A stretch of DNA of 64,000 nt. Origin: Lentzea aerocolonigenes (GTDB lineage Bacteria > Actinomycetota > Actinomycetes > Mycobacteriales > Pseudonocardiaceae). A model generated the notes under the pieces. It saw only the letters and a list, made by a program, of their open reading frames with translations, was not told the DNA's origin and ran no database searches. Positions 44,374 through 53,533 of the stretch are shown here, in pieces. Both the position numbers and the translations under genes were made by a program. The stretch's first letter is position 1. Each line of letters starts with the position of its first letter. Where the stretch lies: contig NZ_BBOJ01000021.1 of NCBI RefSeq assembly GCF_000974445.1, forward strand, positions 124,001 to 188,000. The letters run 5' to 3'.

Positions 44374-46872
44374 TCAGGAGCGCCGGGTCACCTTGTTCGC
44401 CACCACGAGCGGGGCGAACTGGACCCAGTCGACGTTCGGTCCCCACGCACCGGGATTGCCGAAGGTGACCGCGCCGGACTGCGTGACCAGGTCGAGCGGC
44501 GAGGTCTCCAGCCAGAAGCCGTCCCACGTGTAGTTGTGGCGGTACCGCGCGGCCGTCGCCTTGCCGCCCGCCTCGGTGGCGACGAGCGACCGGTTGATGA
44601 TGTCGGTGTTGTAGGGGTGGCCGGTGTTCTTGTCGGCCTGGGCGTAGGAGACGGTCAGGTTGTACTGACCGGCACCGACTCCGGTGCGCGGAACCGTCAG
44701 CGTGCCGTTGTTGCCGAGGTAGCCGACGTAGGAACCGCCGGACGCCCAGGGGCTCGACGCGATCGTCGCGCCGCCCGCGAGCTGACCGGCCTCCGCCTCG
44801 ACGCGGACCGCGTTGCGGTCGGCCGCGGCTTCACGGGTGACCGTGAGCGTGCCGGTGGCGAGCGGAGGGCTGCCCTCGTTGGACAGCTTGACCTCCGTGA
44901 CGCCCGCCTTCAGGTGCACGGTCGCGCTGGCGATCCACGCACCGGCGCCGGTGGTGGTCAGGTTGGCGCCGGTGGCCCTGCGGCCGGAGAGCGTGAGCCC
45001 GAGCTTGCTCGCGCCGGTCGTGGTCAAGGTGGTGTCGAGGCGGTAGTACCCGTCCTCGGCCGCGGACACGTACGTGGTGACGGACTCGCCCGCCCGCAAC
45101 ATCGCGCGGGAGCCGCGTGCTTCGGAGAGCGGGTAGACCGTCCTTTCCGGACCGGTGACCTCGGTGAGGTCGACGCGGTCGAGTGCGACGTCCGCCGAGC
45201 CGCCGAGGTAGCCGCCGGGACCGCTGGTGCGCAACGAGATCCGGTGCGTGCCCGCGGTGAGCTGGACCGGCGTGTCGTACCGGCCGCGGTAGGTCCAGCC
45301 CAGCGTCGCGGGCAGGGTCAGGTTCCGCACGTGGGCGTCGTCCACGTAGAGGGCCTGCTGACCGACGAACGCGTTGGTGCCGTAGAAGACGCCGAGCTTG
45401 TACGTGCCGGTGCGGGGCACGGTGATGTTGACCGTCACGCGGGAGTTGGGCTTGTTCATCGCGCCGACGTCCTTGCCGCCGGACGTGGTGTACTTCCAGC
45501 CCCCCGGGTCGATCTGGTCGAACACGCTTGCGTTCTCGACCGTGCCGTTCTCGGCCTCGTAGCTCGTCTGCCACGGCGCGTTCGCGACCGGTGCCGAACC
45601 CGAGGCCGGCGTGATGATCACCTGGTACGCGGCGAGCCGGTCGCCACCGGGCACCTTGACCGTCGCCGCGCCGTTCGTGACGCGGACCCGTGACGCCGCC
45701 ACCACCGGCGGCTGGCCCGCGTCACCTTCGTAACCGCTCCAGCTGGTCTTGGAGATCCGCACGTCGACCTGGTCGCCGAACACCTTCCGGTCGATTCCGG
45801 TGAGCGCGACGTTCACGTCGTTGGCCGTGCCGCCGAGCAGAACGGTCGCCTTCGCGGCGTTCAGCGTTGCCATGCCCTGCAGGGTGTCCTTGACGTTCGG
45901 TTGCGGGGGCGTCACCTTGACCGTGTTGCCAGAAAGGTCGCCGTACCACTTCGTGAGCCACCAGCCGCCGTTGGCGCGACCCGCGCGCACGGCGTGGTCG
46001 CTGAGGTTGCCGGCCATGGACCAGAACGCCATGTGACCGTCCACTTTGGTGTCCTCCAGCATGGTGATCCACTGCACCATCTGGCCGGGCACCGAGGTGT
46101 CGCGCCGGTTCGAGTACTCGTTGATGACGATCTCGCGCGGCGAGATGCCGAGCTGCCGTTCCATCTCGCGGTAGTCCGCGTAGTTCTTGCGGTAGTACTG
46201 CAGCGAGTCCGGGCCGAGCTCGTGCCAGCTGGTCATCTCCGGCAGCACGTTGTTCGCCTTGGCGTAGGTGAGGAACTCACGCAGGTGGTCCGCGCGGTAA
46301 TGGGTCTCACCGATGCCGGCAATGCGTGCGTTGGGCAGCACGGACTTCACCAGGCGGTAGATCCTGGTCCAGTCGGCGAAGAACTTCTGCTTCTTGTTCG
46401 CCCAGTCCGAGTACCAGATGCCGTCCGGCTCGTTGAAGATCGTCCAGACGAACCGGTCGCGGTCCGGGCGCTGGGCGACCTTCTCGAGCTGCGGCCGCAA
46501 CCTCGCGGCGTAGTCGTCGATGCCCAGGTCCTCGTACGGCCACTTGCTGTACGCGTCCTGCGCGTAGATGTGCATGTCGGTGCCACCCGCGGCGAAGTAG
46601 CCGTCGGCGAGCTTCACCGCGTCGCCGTTGGGGTGCTGGTCCCCGTCCGGCGCCTTCTGGGAGATGCTGCGCGGCCGCATTCCCGCGACCAGGTCCTGCG
46701 ACGGCACGCCTTCGTCGCCGAGACCGTAGAGCATGCCCGTGGCGCCGCCGTGGAACGCGCCCGTCGAGGAGGCGAGGTCCACGCGCAGGGTCTCGGTCGC
46801 GGCGACGGCGGCCGGTGGGGACAGGGTGGAGAGCGCTAGCGCGGCAACGACCGCGCAGGCAGGGATACGCAT
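44374..46872 (-). CDS. Secreted clan GH-A glycoside hydrolase with carbohydrate-binding modules
   Basis: An 832-residue secreted protein. After a signal peptide (ends AAVAA) a TIM barrel shows acid/base E148 in VWTIFNEPDGIWY and nucleophile E252 in IVINEYSNRRDTS, with AFWSMAGNL near strand 8; this is the clan GH-A pattern, near GH39-type enzymes. Two beta-sandwich regions resemble CBM35/CBM6 modules (YEAENGTVENASVFDQIDPGG and VEAEAGQLAGGATIASSPW). It is the last gene of the GH36-importer operon, 17 bp after the permease. The substrate is not evident; a plant galacto/arabino-glycan fits the operon. Confidence 0.85.
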   Translation of the reverse strand: MRIPACAVVAALALSTLSPPAAVAATETLRVDLASSTGAFHGGATGMLYGLGDEGVPSQDLVAGMRPRSISQKAPDGDQHPNGDAVKLADGYFAAGGTDMHIYAQDAYSKWPYEDLGIDDYAARLRPQLEKVAQRPDRDRFVWTIFNEPDGIWYSDWANKKQKFFADWTRIYRLVKSVLPNARIAGIGETHYRADHLREFLTYAKANNVLPEMTSWHELGPDSLQYYRKNYADYREMERQLGISPREIVINEYSNRRDTSVPGQMVQWITMLEDTKVDGHMAFWSMAGNLSDHAVRAGRANGGWWLTKWYGDLSGNTVKVTPPQPNVKDTLQGMATLNAAKATVLLGGTANDVNVALTGIDRKVFGDQVDVRISKTSWSGYEGDAGQPPVVAASRVRVTNGAATVKVPGGDRLAAYQVIITPASGSAPVANAPWQTSYEAENGTVENASVFDQIDPGGWKYTTSGGKDVGAMNKPNSRVTVNITVPRTGTYKLGVFYGTNAFVGQQALYVDDAHVRNLTLPATLGWTYRGRYDTPVQLTAGTHRISLRTSGPGGYLGGSADVALDRVDLTEVTGPERTVYPLSEARGSRAMLRAGESVTTYVSAAEDGYYRLDTTLTTTGASKLGLTLSGRRATGANLTTTGAGAWIASATVHLKAGVTEVKLSNEGSPPLATGTLTVTREAAADRNAVRVEAEAGQLAGGATIASSPWASGGSYVGYLGNNGTLTVPRTGVGAGQYNLTVSYAQADKNTGHPYNTDIINRSLVATEAGGKATAARYRHNYTWDGFWLETSPLDLVTQSGAVTFGNPGAWGPNVDWVQFAPLVVANKVTRRS

Positions 46873-46889
46873 CGGAGCTCCGTTTCGGA

Positions 46890-47699
46890 TCACTTGACGG
46901 CACCACCGGTGATGCCGGAGATGATCTTTCGTTGGGCGACGGCGAGCACGACGACGAGCGGCAGGCTCATCAGCACGACGTAGGCGAAGATCAGGTGCCA
47001 GTTGTTCAGGTACAGCCCGGCACTCGCCACGCGGAACAGGTTCAGCGGCAGGGTGTCGAGCCGGCCGCCGACGACGAAGAACGCGTAGAACACGTCGTTC
47101 CACACGTACAGGCAGATCAGGATCGTCGCGGTGGCGAGCACCGGCCGCAGTAGCGGAAGGACGATCCGCCAGAACACCATCACCGGGCCCGCGCCGTCGA
47201 TCTGCGCGGCCTCCTCCAGCGCCGGCGGGATCGTCCGGACGAAGCCGGTGACGAAGAAGATCACCGTGGACAGGTAGATCCCCGTGTAGACACCGATCAT
47301 GCCGATGGCGGAGCCCGCGAGCCCGAGCTGGCGCAGCAACAACACGACCGTGACGACCGCCGGTGGCAGCACGATCCCACTGATGCCCAACGCGTACAGC
47401 ACCGCGTTCAGCCGGGTCGCGCGGCGGGCCAGGACCCACGCCGCCATCGACCCGAACGTCAGCAGCAGGGCGACCGTCGGCACGACGACCAGCAGGCTGC
47501 CGAAGAACGCGGCGGGCACCTCGCCCTCTGTCCACACCTGGCGCAGGTTCTCCAGCAACTGCCAGTGTTGCGGCAGTGAGAGATCCGGGTTGAGCGCCTC
47601 GCCCTGGGACTTCCCCGCGGTGACCACGACGAGCCACAGCGGGATGCCGATGACCACGAGCACGAGCGCGGTCACCGCGAACGGCTGGGCCTTCCTCAC
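46890..47699 (-). CDS. Carbohydrate ABC transporter permease (MalG type)
   Basis: A 269-residue permease with six helices. The EAA loop is PPALEEAAQIDGAGPVMVFWRIVLPLLRP. GTG 47699 overlaps the preceding permease stop (GTGA), with GGGAGG seven bases upstream. It works with the MalF-type protein at 47696-48625 and the binding protein at 48625-49926 to import oligosaccharides produced by the operon's hydrolases. Confidence 0.93.
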   Translation of the reverse strand: MRKAQPFAVTALVLVVIGIPLWLVVVTAGKSQGEALNPDLSLPQHWQLLENLRQVWTEGEVPAAFFGSLLVVVPTVALLLTFGSMAAWVLARRATRLNAVLYALGISGIVLPPAVVTVVLLLRQLGLAGSAIGMIGVYTGIYLSTVIFFVTGFVRTIPPALEEAAQIDGAGPVMVFWRIVLPLLRPVLATATILICLYVWNDVFYAFFVVGGRLDTLPLNLFRVASAGLYLNNWHLIFAYVVLMSLPLVVVLAVAQRKIISGITGGAVK

Positions 47700-48625
47700 A
47701 GCGCCGCCTCCCGCCCGCGCAACGTCCGGATCACCGGGAACGCCAGCAGCGCGACGAGCAGGAACAGCACCAGGCTCATCGCGGTGGCCTGGGCGAAGAG
47801 GCCCTGCCCGAACGTGCGGTAGATGAAGATGTTGAGGATCTCGGTGGTGCGCGCCGGTCCACCGCCGGTCGTTGCCTGGACGATGTCGAAGCCGTTCATC
47901 GACCCGAGCAGGGCGGTGGCCACGTTGAACGTCACCGCGGGCGCCAGCAACGGGAACTTGATGCTCCAGAACGCCTTCATCCGCGACGCGCCGTCGATGC
48001 GCGCCGCCTCCACGAGGTCCTCCGGGATCGTCTTCAGGCCCGCGAGGTAGATGAGCATCGACAGCCCCATCCACTTCCACGCGTGGATCACCGCGACCAC
48101 GACGATCGTCCAGGTGGTGTCACCGAGCCACGCGTAGTCGATGCCGAGCAGGTGGTTCAGACTTCCCTGGGGTTTCAGCAACGCCTGGAAGATGTAGCCG
48201 ACCGCGAGCGCGGACATCAGCACCGGCACCAGGAAGAAGATTCGTGCCACGCGGTTGAGCGTCGTGTCGCGCTCGAGCAGCACCGCCAGCCCGAAGCCGA
48301 AGAGGTTCTGGAACAACGCCACCAGCACGGCGTAGACGAGCGTGATCCGCACCGCGCGCAGCAACGTGCCGTCCGACGCGAGCTGGGCGAAGTTGTCGAA
48401 GCCCACCGGGTTGATCGCGCTCTTGAAGCCGGACCAGTCGGTGAACGCGTAGACGAAGTTGAACACCGTCGGCAGGAAGAAGAAGACGAGCAGGATGGCG
48501 AAGGCCGGTGCCAGGAACCACATCGGGTGCGTCTGCCGCCTGATGTGGTTGCGGCGCGGCGGTTCCGGCACGGGGAGCGGCCGCGCCGGCGACCGCTCCC
48601 GCACCGCTGAGGAGGTGACGGACAT
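47696..48625 (-). CDS. Carbohydrate ABC transporter permease (MalF type)
   Basis: A 309-residue permease with a long basic cytoplasmic N-terminus (residues 1-33) and six helices. The EAA loop is PEDLVEAARIDGASRMKAFWSIKFPLLAP. ATG 48625 overlaps the binding-protein stop. As in the first importer of this window, no ATPase gene is present in the operon. Confidence 0.93.
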   Translation of the reverse strand: MSVTSSAVRERSPARPLPVPEPPRRNHIRRQTHPMWFLAPAFAILLVFFFLPTVFNFVYAFTDWSGFKSAINPVGFDNFAQLASDGTLLRAVRITLVYAVLVALFQNLFGFGLAVLLERDTTLNRVARIFFLVPVLMSALAVGYIFQALLKPQGSLNHLLGIDYAWLGDTTWTIVVVAVIHAWKWMGLSMLIYLAGLKTIPEDLVEAARIDGASRMKAFWSIKFPLLAPAVTFNVATALLGSMNGFDIVQATTGGGPARTTEILNIFIYRTFGQGLFAQATAMSLVLFLLVALLAFPVIRTLRGREAAL

Positions 48626-49926
48626 CAGAACCCCGGTGCCCCTGCCGCTTTGGCCAGCTGGGCGAACTGGTCCTGCGTCGCCTTCGCGACCTGCTCCGGC
48701 GTCATCGTCCCGGCGATCATGTCCGCGAGGTTGATGTACAGGTCGGGGTTCGCGACCGCCAGCGCCTGCATGGAACCGACCGCGGTGCCCAGCGACGCGT
48801 GCACGTCGAGCAGCGCCTTCGGCACACCGGCCGGGTTGGCGACCGCGGGCTGCAACGAGACGGTCTTGCGGGCGTTGACGAACTCCTGGTAGCCGGGGCC
48901 CGTCCAGTACGACAGCAGCTGCCTCGCGGCGGCCTCGCGCTTGGCGTCACCGGTGCGGAACGCGACGAGGGCGTTGGACTGGTCCGGGATGAACGTGCCG
49001 ACGTTGCCGGACGGCGAGATCGGGAAGAACCCGATCTTCTTGTCGAGCGTCGCGGTGTCGGACTTGGCCTGCAGCTGCCCGAAGAACGAGTTCACCTGCA
49101 CCGCCATCGCGGCCTTGCCGTCGAGCAGCGCGGCACCCTGGTCCTCGAACTTCGCGGTCTTGATGTCGGCGTTGAACAGTCCCTCGTCGATCAGCGACTT
49201 GTACTTCTTGATCGCGTCTTCGACCACTGGGCTGGTGAACTTCTCCTTGCCCGTGTTGATCTTGTCCCAGAGGCCGCTCCTGGCGGCGTCGGCGAGCTGG
49301 ACCTGCACCCACCACTGCGTCGCCCAGCGGTCGCCCGCCATCTCGAAGAACGGCGTGACGCCCTTGGTCTTGAGCGCCCTGGCCTTGGTGATCATGTCGT
49401 CGAAGTTCTTCGGCAACTCGGTGATCCCGTTGGCCGCGAAGACTTCCTTGTTGTAGTAGACGCCTTCGACGGCCGGGCTGGTGACCAGCGCGGCGTACCG
49501 GGTGCCGTCGAGGATGCCGGTGATGTCCTTCAGCTCCGGCGCGAGCTTCCCGAGCCAGGGCGCGTCGGTGAGGGGCTGGAGGTTCGTCTTGGCGTTGATG
49601 GCCGTGAGCATGGACGCGGTGGGCTGCCAGAACGCGAGGTCCGGCTTGTCACCGGTGGCGACCTTGGTCTGCACGCCCTGCTCGTACGGGTCCGGGATCG
49701 TCACGACGTCGACGTCGGCCCCGGTCGCCTTCTCGAACGCCGCCACCACCTGCTCCGGCACGGTGTTGCTGTTCTGCGCCGCCCAGACCGTCAGCTTGAC
49801 ACCGCTCAGTGACGCGGTGGGGTCGGCCCACGAGACCGGGCCGCCGGCGGCGCTGTCCGCGCCGGGGTCGCTGCACGCGGTGAGCCCCAGCAGGAGGGCT
49901 GCCGCAACGCTGATCCAGCTCTTCAT
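48625..49926 (-). CDS. Sugar-binding lipoprotein of the GH36 operon importer
   Basis: A 433-residue extracellular solute-binding protein. The lipobox LTAC (Cys at about residue 18) ends a short signal; the mature part has the family 1 sugar-binding fold (VKLTVWAAQNSNTVPEQVVAAFEKATG; GDKPDLAFWQPTASM; FFEMAGDRWATQWW; PSGNVGTFIPDQSNALVAF). ATG 49926 overlaps the alpha-galactosidase stop (ATGA). The ligand is probably a galactoside or arabino-oligosaccharide, by context only. Confidence 0.93.
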   Translation of the reverse strand: MKSWISVAAALLLGLTACSDPGADSAAGGPVSWADPTASLSGVKLTVWAAQNSNTVPEQVVAAFEKATGADVDVVTIPDPYEQGVQTKVATGDKPDLAFWQPTASMLTAINAKTNLQPLTDAPWLGKLAPELKDITGILDGTRYAALVTSPAVEGVYYNKEVFAANGITELPKNFDDMITKARALKTKGVTPFFEMAGDRWATQWWVQVQLADAARSGLWDKINTGKEKFTSPVVEDAIKKYKSLIDEGLFNADIKTAKFEDQGAALLDGKAAMAVQVNSFFGQLQAKSDTATLDKKIGFFPISPSGNVGTFIPDQSNALVAFRTGDAKREAAARQLLSYWTGPGYQEFVNARKTVSLQPAVANPAGVPKALLDVHASLGTAVGSMQALAVANPDLYINLADMIAGTMTPEQVAKATQDQFAQLAKAAGAPGF

Positions 49927-52055
49927 CGGGTGGATCCTTCGGGTGAGGTGGTCGGGGACGTGGTGATCCGGTACAGGCGGGCCGAGGCCGGTAGTCGTTG
50001 GGCCGTCAGGGTCAGATCTTGTCCATCCCAAGTGGACGTCCACTCGGGAAGATCACGTGGGTAGAGCACTTCCAGATCGATGTCACTGTTTCGCAGGTGC
50101 GGCAGCGGCAACGTGACGCTCTCCTGGTCGCTGTCGCGTTGCCACACCGCCAGGTAGGTGACGTCACCGGAGGTCAGCGCGAGGCTCAGCCAGCTGTCGT
50201 CCCACGCCGGCAACCCCCGTGGCCACAACGGAACCGAGGTCGCGAGATCCGCCCGGATCTTCTGGTGGACGCGCACCGCGGCCCGCACGGACTCCAGCTG
50301 TGTGGCCGTCATGAGGTCGAGACGCCCCGACAGGTACAGCCGGCCGAGCATCCCGGTGCAGAGCGTGAAGGCGATCTCCTCGTCGGACATGTCCGGCTGC
50401 GGATAGGCCCAGCTCGCCGACTGCTCCGGCAACAGCGACATCGGCGCCGCCACGGCGATCGGCGGGTAGCGCAGGGGGTCCTGCTGGTCGCTGGTCGACT
50501 GCAGCTGCATCCTGGCCATCATCGCGTAGTCCATGCGCATGGCCCCGGACGCGCAGTTCTCCAGGATCAGGCCGGGATGCCGGTCGAGAACACCGTCGAG
50601 CCACGCGAGGTGCGCCCGGTTGGCGGCGAGCAGGCCCGCACCGGGGCTGTCCGACGCCACGTCCGTGCCGGCACCGGCGTCGATGTTGTAGTCCAGCTTG
50701 AAGTACCCGATGTCGAGCTCGCCCACCAGCCGGTCGACCACGTCGTCGAGGTGCTTCGTGGCACGGGGATGGCGCAGGTCCAGGTGGTAGCGCCCGTGCT
50801 CGACGAGCCGGACACCACCGCGTTGCAGGAACGCCGCCTCGGGAAGGCGCTCCGCCATCGGACTGCGCACGCCGATGACCTCGGGCTCGAGCCAGAGTCC
50901 CGGCACCAGGCCGAGGTCGCGGATGTGCGCGATCACTTCTTCGATCCCTCGCGGGAACCTGGTCTCTGACGGCTGCCACTCACCGACGCTGTCCCACCAG
51001 CTCGACCCGTTGTCGTACCAGCCGGCGTCGATGCAGAACACCTCCGCACCGGCCGCCGCGGCCGCGTCGACCAACGGCAGCAGCTTCTCCGTGGTGGGAT
51101 CACCCATGATCGTGTTCATGTAGTCGTTGAACACCACCGGAAGCGCGGCCCGGTCCCGGTGCGGGCGCACGATCTCGCGGCGGTGTTCCGTGAGCGCGGC
51201 GATCGCACCGTCCACACCGGACCGCGAGACCGACACCGACACGGGCACGGAGGTGAAGGACTCGCCGGGCAGCAGCCGGCGCTGCCACTGGTGGTCGATG
51301 TCGGTCGGCCCGAGCAACGCGAGGTAGGCGCCGTCCAGCCGTTCGGCCACCTCCCATCGCCAGGGCCCGTTGTGCTCGATCTGCCACAGCCAGGCCTGAT
51401 TCGTCCGGCGGTCGACGAGACCACCGGTCGGCAAGACCGTGCCCGTGGACCACGTGCCGGTGCTGACCACCTTGAGGCTGCCGCGCCCGTCCTGGCCGTG
51501 GAGTTTCAGGTTGAGGTCGGACACGGCGTTCTCCCGCAACGGCCGCCGTGTCCAGCGCCCCTCCCCGAGCCACTCGCTGTCGGCCCGCACCACGTCGAGG
51601 TCCTCGATCTTCGCGGGGAAACCGGCCGCGAAGGAGGTGAGGCCCAGCAGGGTCAACGACTCCGGACCGCTGTTGGTCACCGTGGTGGTGATCTGGCAGG
51701 CGGCGACCCCGTCGACCGAGCGAAACACGGTGCGCGCGACCAGCCCGGTCTGCTCGTCGCGCAGGTCGACGTGGAGCTCGCTCCACTTGCCGTCGGTGCG
51801 GCGGGCGGAACCCGCGTAGACCATGCGGCGGCCGACGGCGGTTTCGGAGAAGCGGTGGGAGACCCTGGCTCGGCCGTGGCCCGCTACGAGGACTTCGACG
51901 AGAGGTTGGGCGATGAAGGGCCGGCCGCTGCCGGCGGGGTCGCCACCGGCCGAGAGCGAGCGCACGGCGACCGCTCCGTCCGGGGCCACGTCCAGCACGA
52001 GTTCCAGCGCCGAATGCCCCCAGGTCACGCCGGTGCTGGACTCGATTGAGATCAC
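49923..52055 (-). CDS. GH36 alpha-galactosidase
   Basis: About 710 residues with no signal peptide, hence cytoplasmic. The beta-supersandwich N-domain (LELVLDVAPDGAVAVRSL) precedes the TIM barrel: FCIDAGWYDNGSSWWDSVGEW, PGLWLEPEVIGVRSP, nucleophile Asp in GYFKLDYNIDAG, ILENCASGAMRMDYAMMAR and acid/base Asp in TSDQQDPLRYP. It hydrolyses terminal alpha-galactose from imported oligosaccharides. GTG 52055 was preferred (GGGG-rich ribosome site); GTG 52097 would add 14 residues and lie 14 bp from the operator. It is the first gene of the five-gene operon ending at 44374. Confidence 0.92.
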   Translation of the reverse strand: MISIESSTGVTWGHSALELVLDVAPDGAVAVRSLSAGGDPAGSGRPFIAQPLVEVLVAGHGRARVSHRFSETAVGRRMVYAGSARRTDGKWSELHVDLRDEQTGLVARTVFRSVDGVAACQITTTVTNSGPESLTLLGLTSFAAGFPAKIEDLDVVRADSEWLGEGRWTRRPLRENAVSDLNLKLHGQDGRGSLKVVSTGTWSTGTVLPTGGLVDRRTNQAWLWQIEHNGPWRWEVAERLDGAYLALLGPTDIDHQWQRRLLPGESFTSVPVSVSVSRSGVDGAIAALTEHRREIVRPHRDRAALPVVFNDYMNTIMGDPTTEKLLPLVDAAAAAGAEVFCIDAGWYDNGSSWWDSVGEWQPSETRFPRGIEEVIAHIRDLGLVPGLWLEPEVIGVRSPMAERLPEAAFLQRGGVRLVEHGRYHLDLRHPRATKHLDDVVDRLVGELDIGYFKLDYNIDAGAGTDVASDSPGAGLLAANRAHLAWLDGVLDRHPGLILENCASGAMRMDYAMMARMQLQSTSDQQDPLRYPPIAVAAPMSLLPEQSASWAYPQPDMSDEEIAFTLCTGMLGRLYLSGRLDLMTATQLESVRAAVRVHQKIRADLATSVPLWPRGLPAWDDSWLSLALTSGDVTYLAVWQRDSDQESVTLPLPHLRNSDIDLEVLYPRDLPEWTSTWDGQDLTLTAQRLPASARLYRITTSPTTSPEGSTR

Positions 52056-52110
52056 TGTCGCCCCATTCCCGCTGGTCAATTCGGTGTGACCGGTCACATC
52101 GTCGGCACAG

Positions 52111-52124
52111 TGTGAGCGCTAACA
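52111..52124. promoter_or_regulatory. TGTGAGCGCTAACA operator before the GH36 operon
   Basis: An exact copy of the box at 25139-25152. It lies between the LacI stop (52230) and the alpha-galactosidase start, overlapping the likely promoter. The adjacent LacI protein is the leading candidate to bind it. Confidence 0.75.
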
Positions 52125-52229
52125 CAACGGCCGCGAAAGGGTGCGTTACCCAGTTGTTACAGCGGAGGAGCGGCGGGCTCGTGGGCGACCAGTCGCGGTG
52201 GAGTCACCCACCACGACGCACTTCCCCGA

Positions 52230-53246
52230 TCACCGCGGCGGCGCCGTCGACTCCCGCACCACCAGCGACGGCGGCGCCAGCGAGATCACCTGCCGCGGCT
52301 CCCCCGCCAGTTCCGCGGCAATGGCAGCCAGGCACGCCCGGCCAAGTCCCACGAAGTCCATCCGCACGGTCGTGAGCGCCGGCGTCCAGTAGGCGGCGCC
52401 GGGTACGTCGTCGAAGCCGATGATGCTCACGTCTCCCGGTACGTCCCGGCCGGCCTCGTAGAGTGCGCGGCGCACTGCCAGGGCCGTGTCGTCGTTGCCG
52501 CACAACACCGCCGTCACGTCCGGGTCGGCGGCCAGGCGGGCACCTGCGAGGTAGGCCGAGCGGACGTCCCAGCCCGCGGTCAGCACCTCGGGCACCGGGA
52601 CGTTCGCCGCTTCGAGTGCGGCGCGCCAGCCCGACTGGCGGGCGCTCGTGCCGCTCTCCGACGGGATCGCCACGTGGTGCACCGTGCGGTGGCCCAGTTC
52701 CAGCAGGTGTGCGGTCGCGTCGACGGCGGCCTGGCGTTCGTCGAGGAAAACCGTCGACCGCGAGACGCCGGGAAGTCCACCGGCTTCCGTGGCGGCCACC
52801 GCGGGAACTTTCGCCGGCAACGCGCGCAGCACTTCAGCGCCGGCCGTGTCGAACGCGATCACGACGACGCCGCCCGCGTCGGGATCGCTCACGTGCTCGA
52901 CCGCGTGCTGGACGTCGGCCGGCTCGTCCGACTCGACCACCCGCACACCGACGGCGAAGCCCGCTGACCGCGCGGCCTCCTCTATGCCCTGCAACGTCGC
53001 GGCGTAGCCGTACAGCGTGGTGTTGGCCACCACCACCGTCACGGTGTTCGACACGCCCAACCCCAGCGCGCGGGCCGCGCGGTTCGGGCGGTATCCCAGG
53101 CGCTCGATGACCTCCAGCACGTGCCTGCGGGTGTCGGCGTTGACCCGCGGCGAGTCGTTCAGCACCCGTGACACGGTCTGGTACGAGACGCCGGCGGCGG
53201 CCGCGACGTCCCGGATGCTCAGCGTGGCGGAAGATCGTCGTGTCAC
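52230..53246 (-). CDS. LacI family transcriptional regulator of the GH36 operon
   Basis: A 338-residue repressor: HTH (LSIRDVAAAAGVSYQTVSRVLNDSPRVNADTRRHVLEVIERLGYRPNRAARAL) with the LacI recognition helix YQTVSR, which typically reads GAGCGCT-type half-sites; then a sensor domain (GGVVVIAFDTAGAEV; VTAVLCGNDDTALAVRRAL; VSIIGFDDVPGAAYW). GTG 53246 starts just before the HTH. It is upstream of and parallel to the alpha-galactosidase operon, with the TGTGAGCGCTAACA box between. The same motif before GH127 and the GDSL esterase suggests it controls those too. Confidence 0.93.
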   Translation of the reverse strand: MTRRSSATLSIRDVAAAAGVSYQTVSRVLNDSPRVNADTRRHVLEVIERLGYRPNRAARALGLGVSNTVTVVVANTTLYGYAATLQGIEEAARSAGFAVGVRVVESDEPADVQHAVEHVSDPDAGGVVVIAFDTAGAEVLRALPAKVPAVAATEAGGLPGVSRSTVFLDERQAAVDATAHLLELGHRTVHHVAIPSESGTSARQSGWRAALEAANVPVPEVLTAGWDVRSAYLAGARLAADPDVTAVLCGNDDTALAVRRALYEAGRDVPGDVSIIGFDDVPGAAYWTPALTTVRMDFVGLGRACLAAIAAELAGEPRQVISLAPPSLVVRESTAPPR

Positions 53247-53362
53247 GCCGCCAATCGTGATCGCTGCCGGTCGCGACGTCAAAGTCCGGCAGACCGTCAC
53301 GGACCGTCCTTCCTGGACGGCGGCTCGAGCTGGCGTCGGTGTCGTCCGCTTGAGCGCGTCGT

Positions 53363-53449
53363 GTCGCCTTGCGTTGGTGGTCGCTTTGGGTTGTATGACG
53401 AGCCGGGTCATTTCATCGCCGCTTCGCGACGATTGCGATTGGGGCTTGA
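53363..53449 (+). repeat. Left flank of inverted repeat copy A (interrupted by the IS)
   Basis: An 87-bp segment nearly identical, in reverse complement, to 57118-57203. The last 54 bp (from ATGACGAGCCGGGTC) match exactly. It ends in TGCGATTGGGGCTTGA, the first 16 bases of a 19-bp terminal repeat completed after the IS (CTT at 55002). It occupies the gap between the LacI gene and the IS. Confidence 0.9.
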
Positions 53450-53533
53450 TGCGATGAAGGAGCGGGGCCTCGCTCCTGGTGGGTCCCGAGCGGACACTCG
53501 GGTTGCCTAGTTCTCACGCAAGGGAGGCCCCTG

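Noticed and set aside
46873..47637. N-terminal extension of the GH-A hydrolase frame
   Set aside because: It runs antisense-like through the permease gene in another frame; the signal peptide and ribosome site place the start at 46872.
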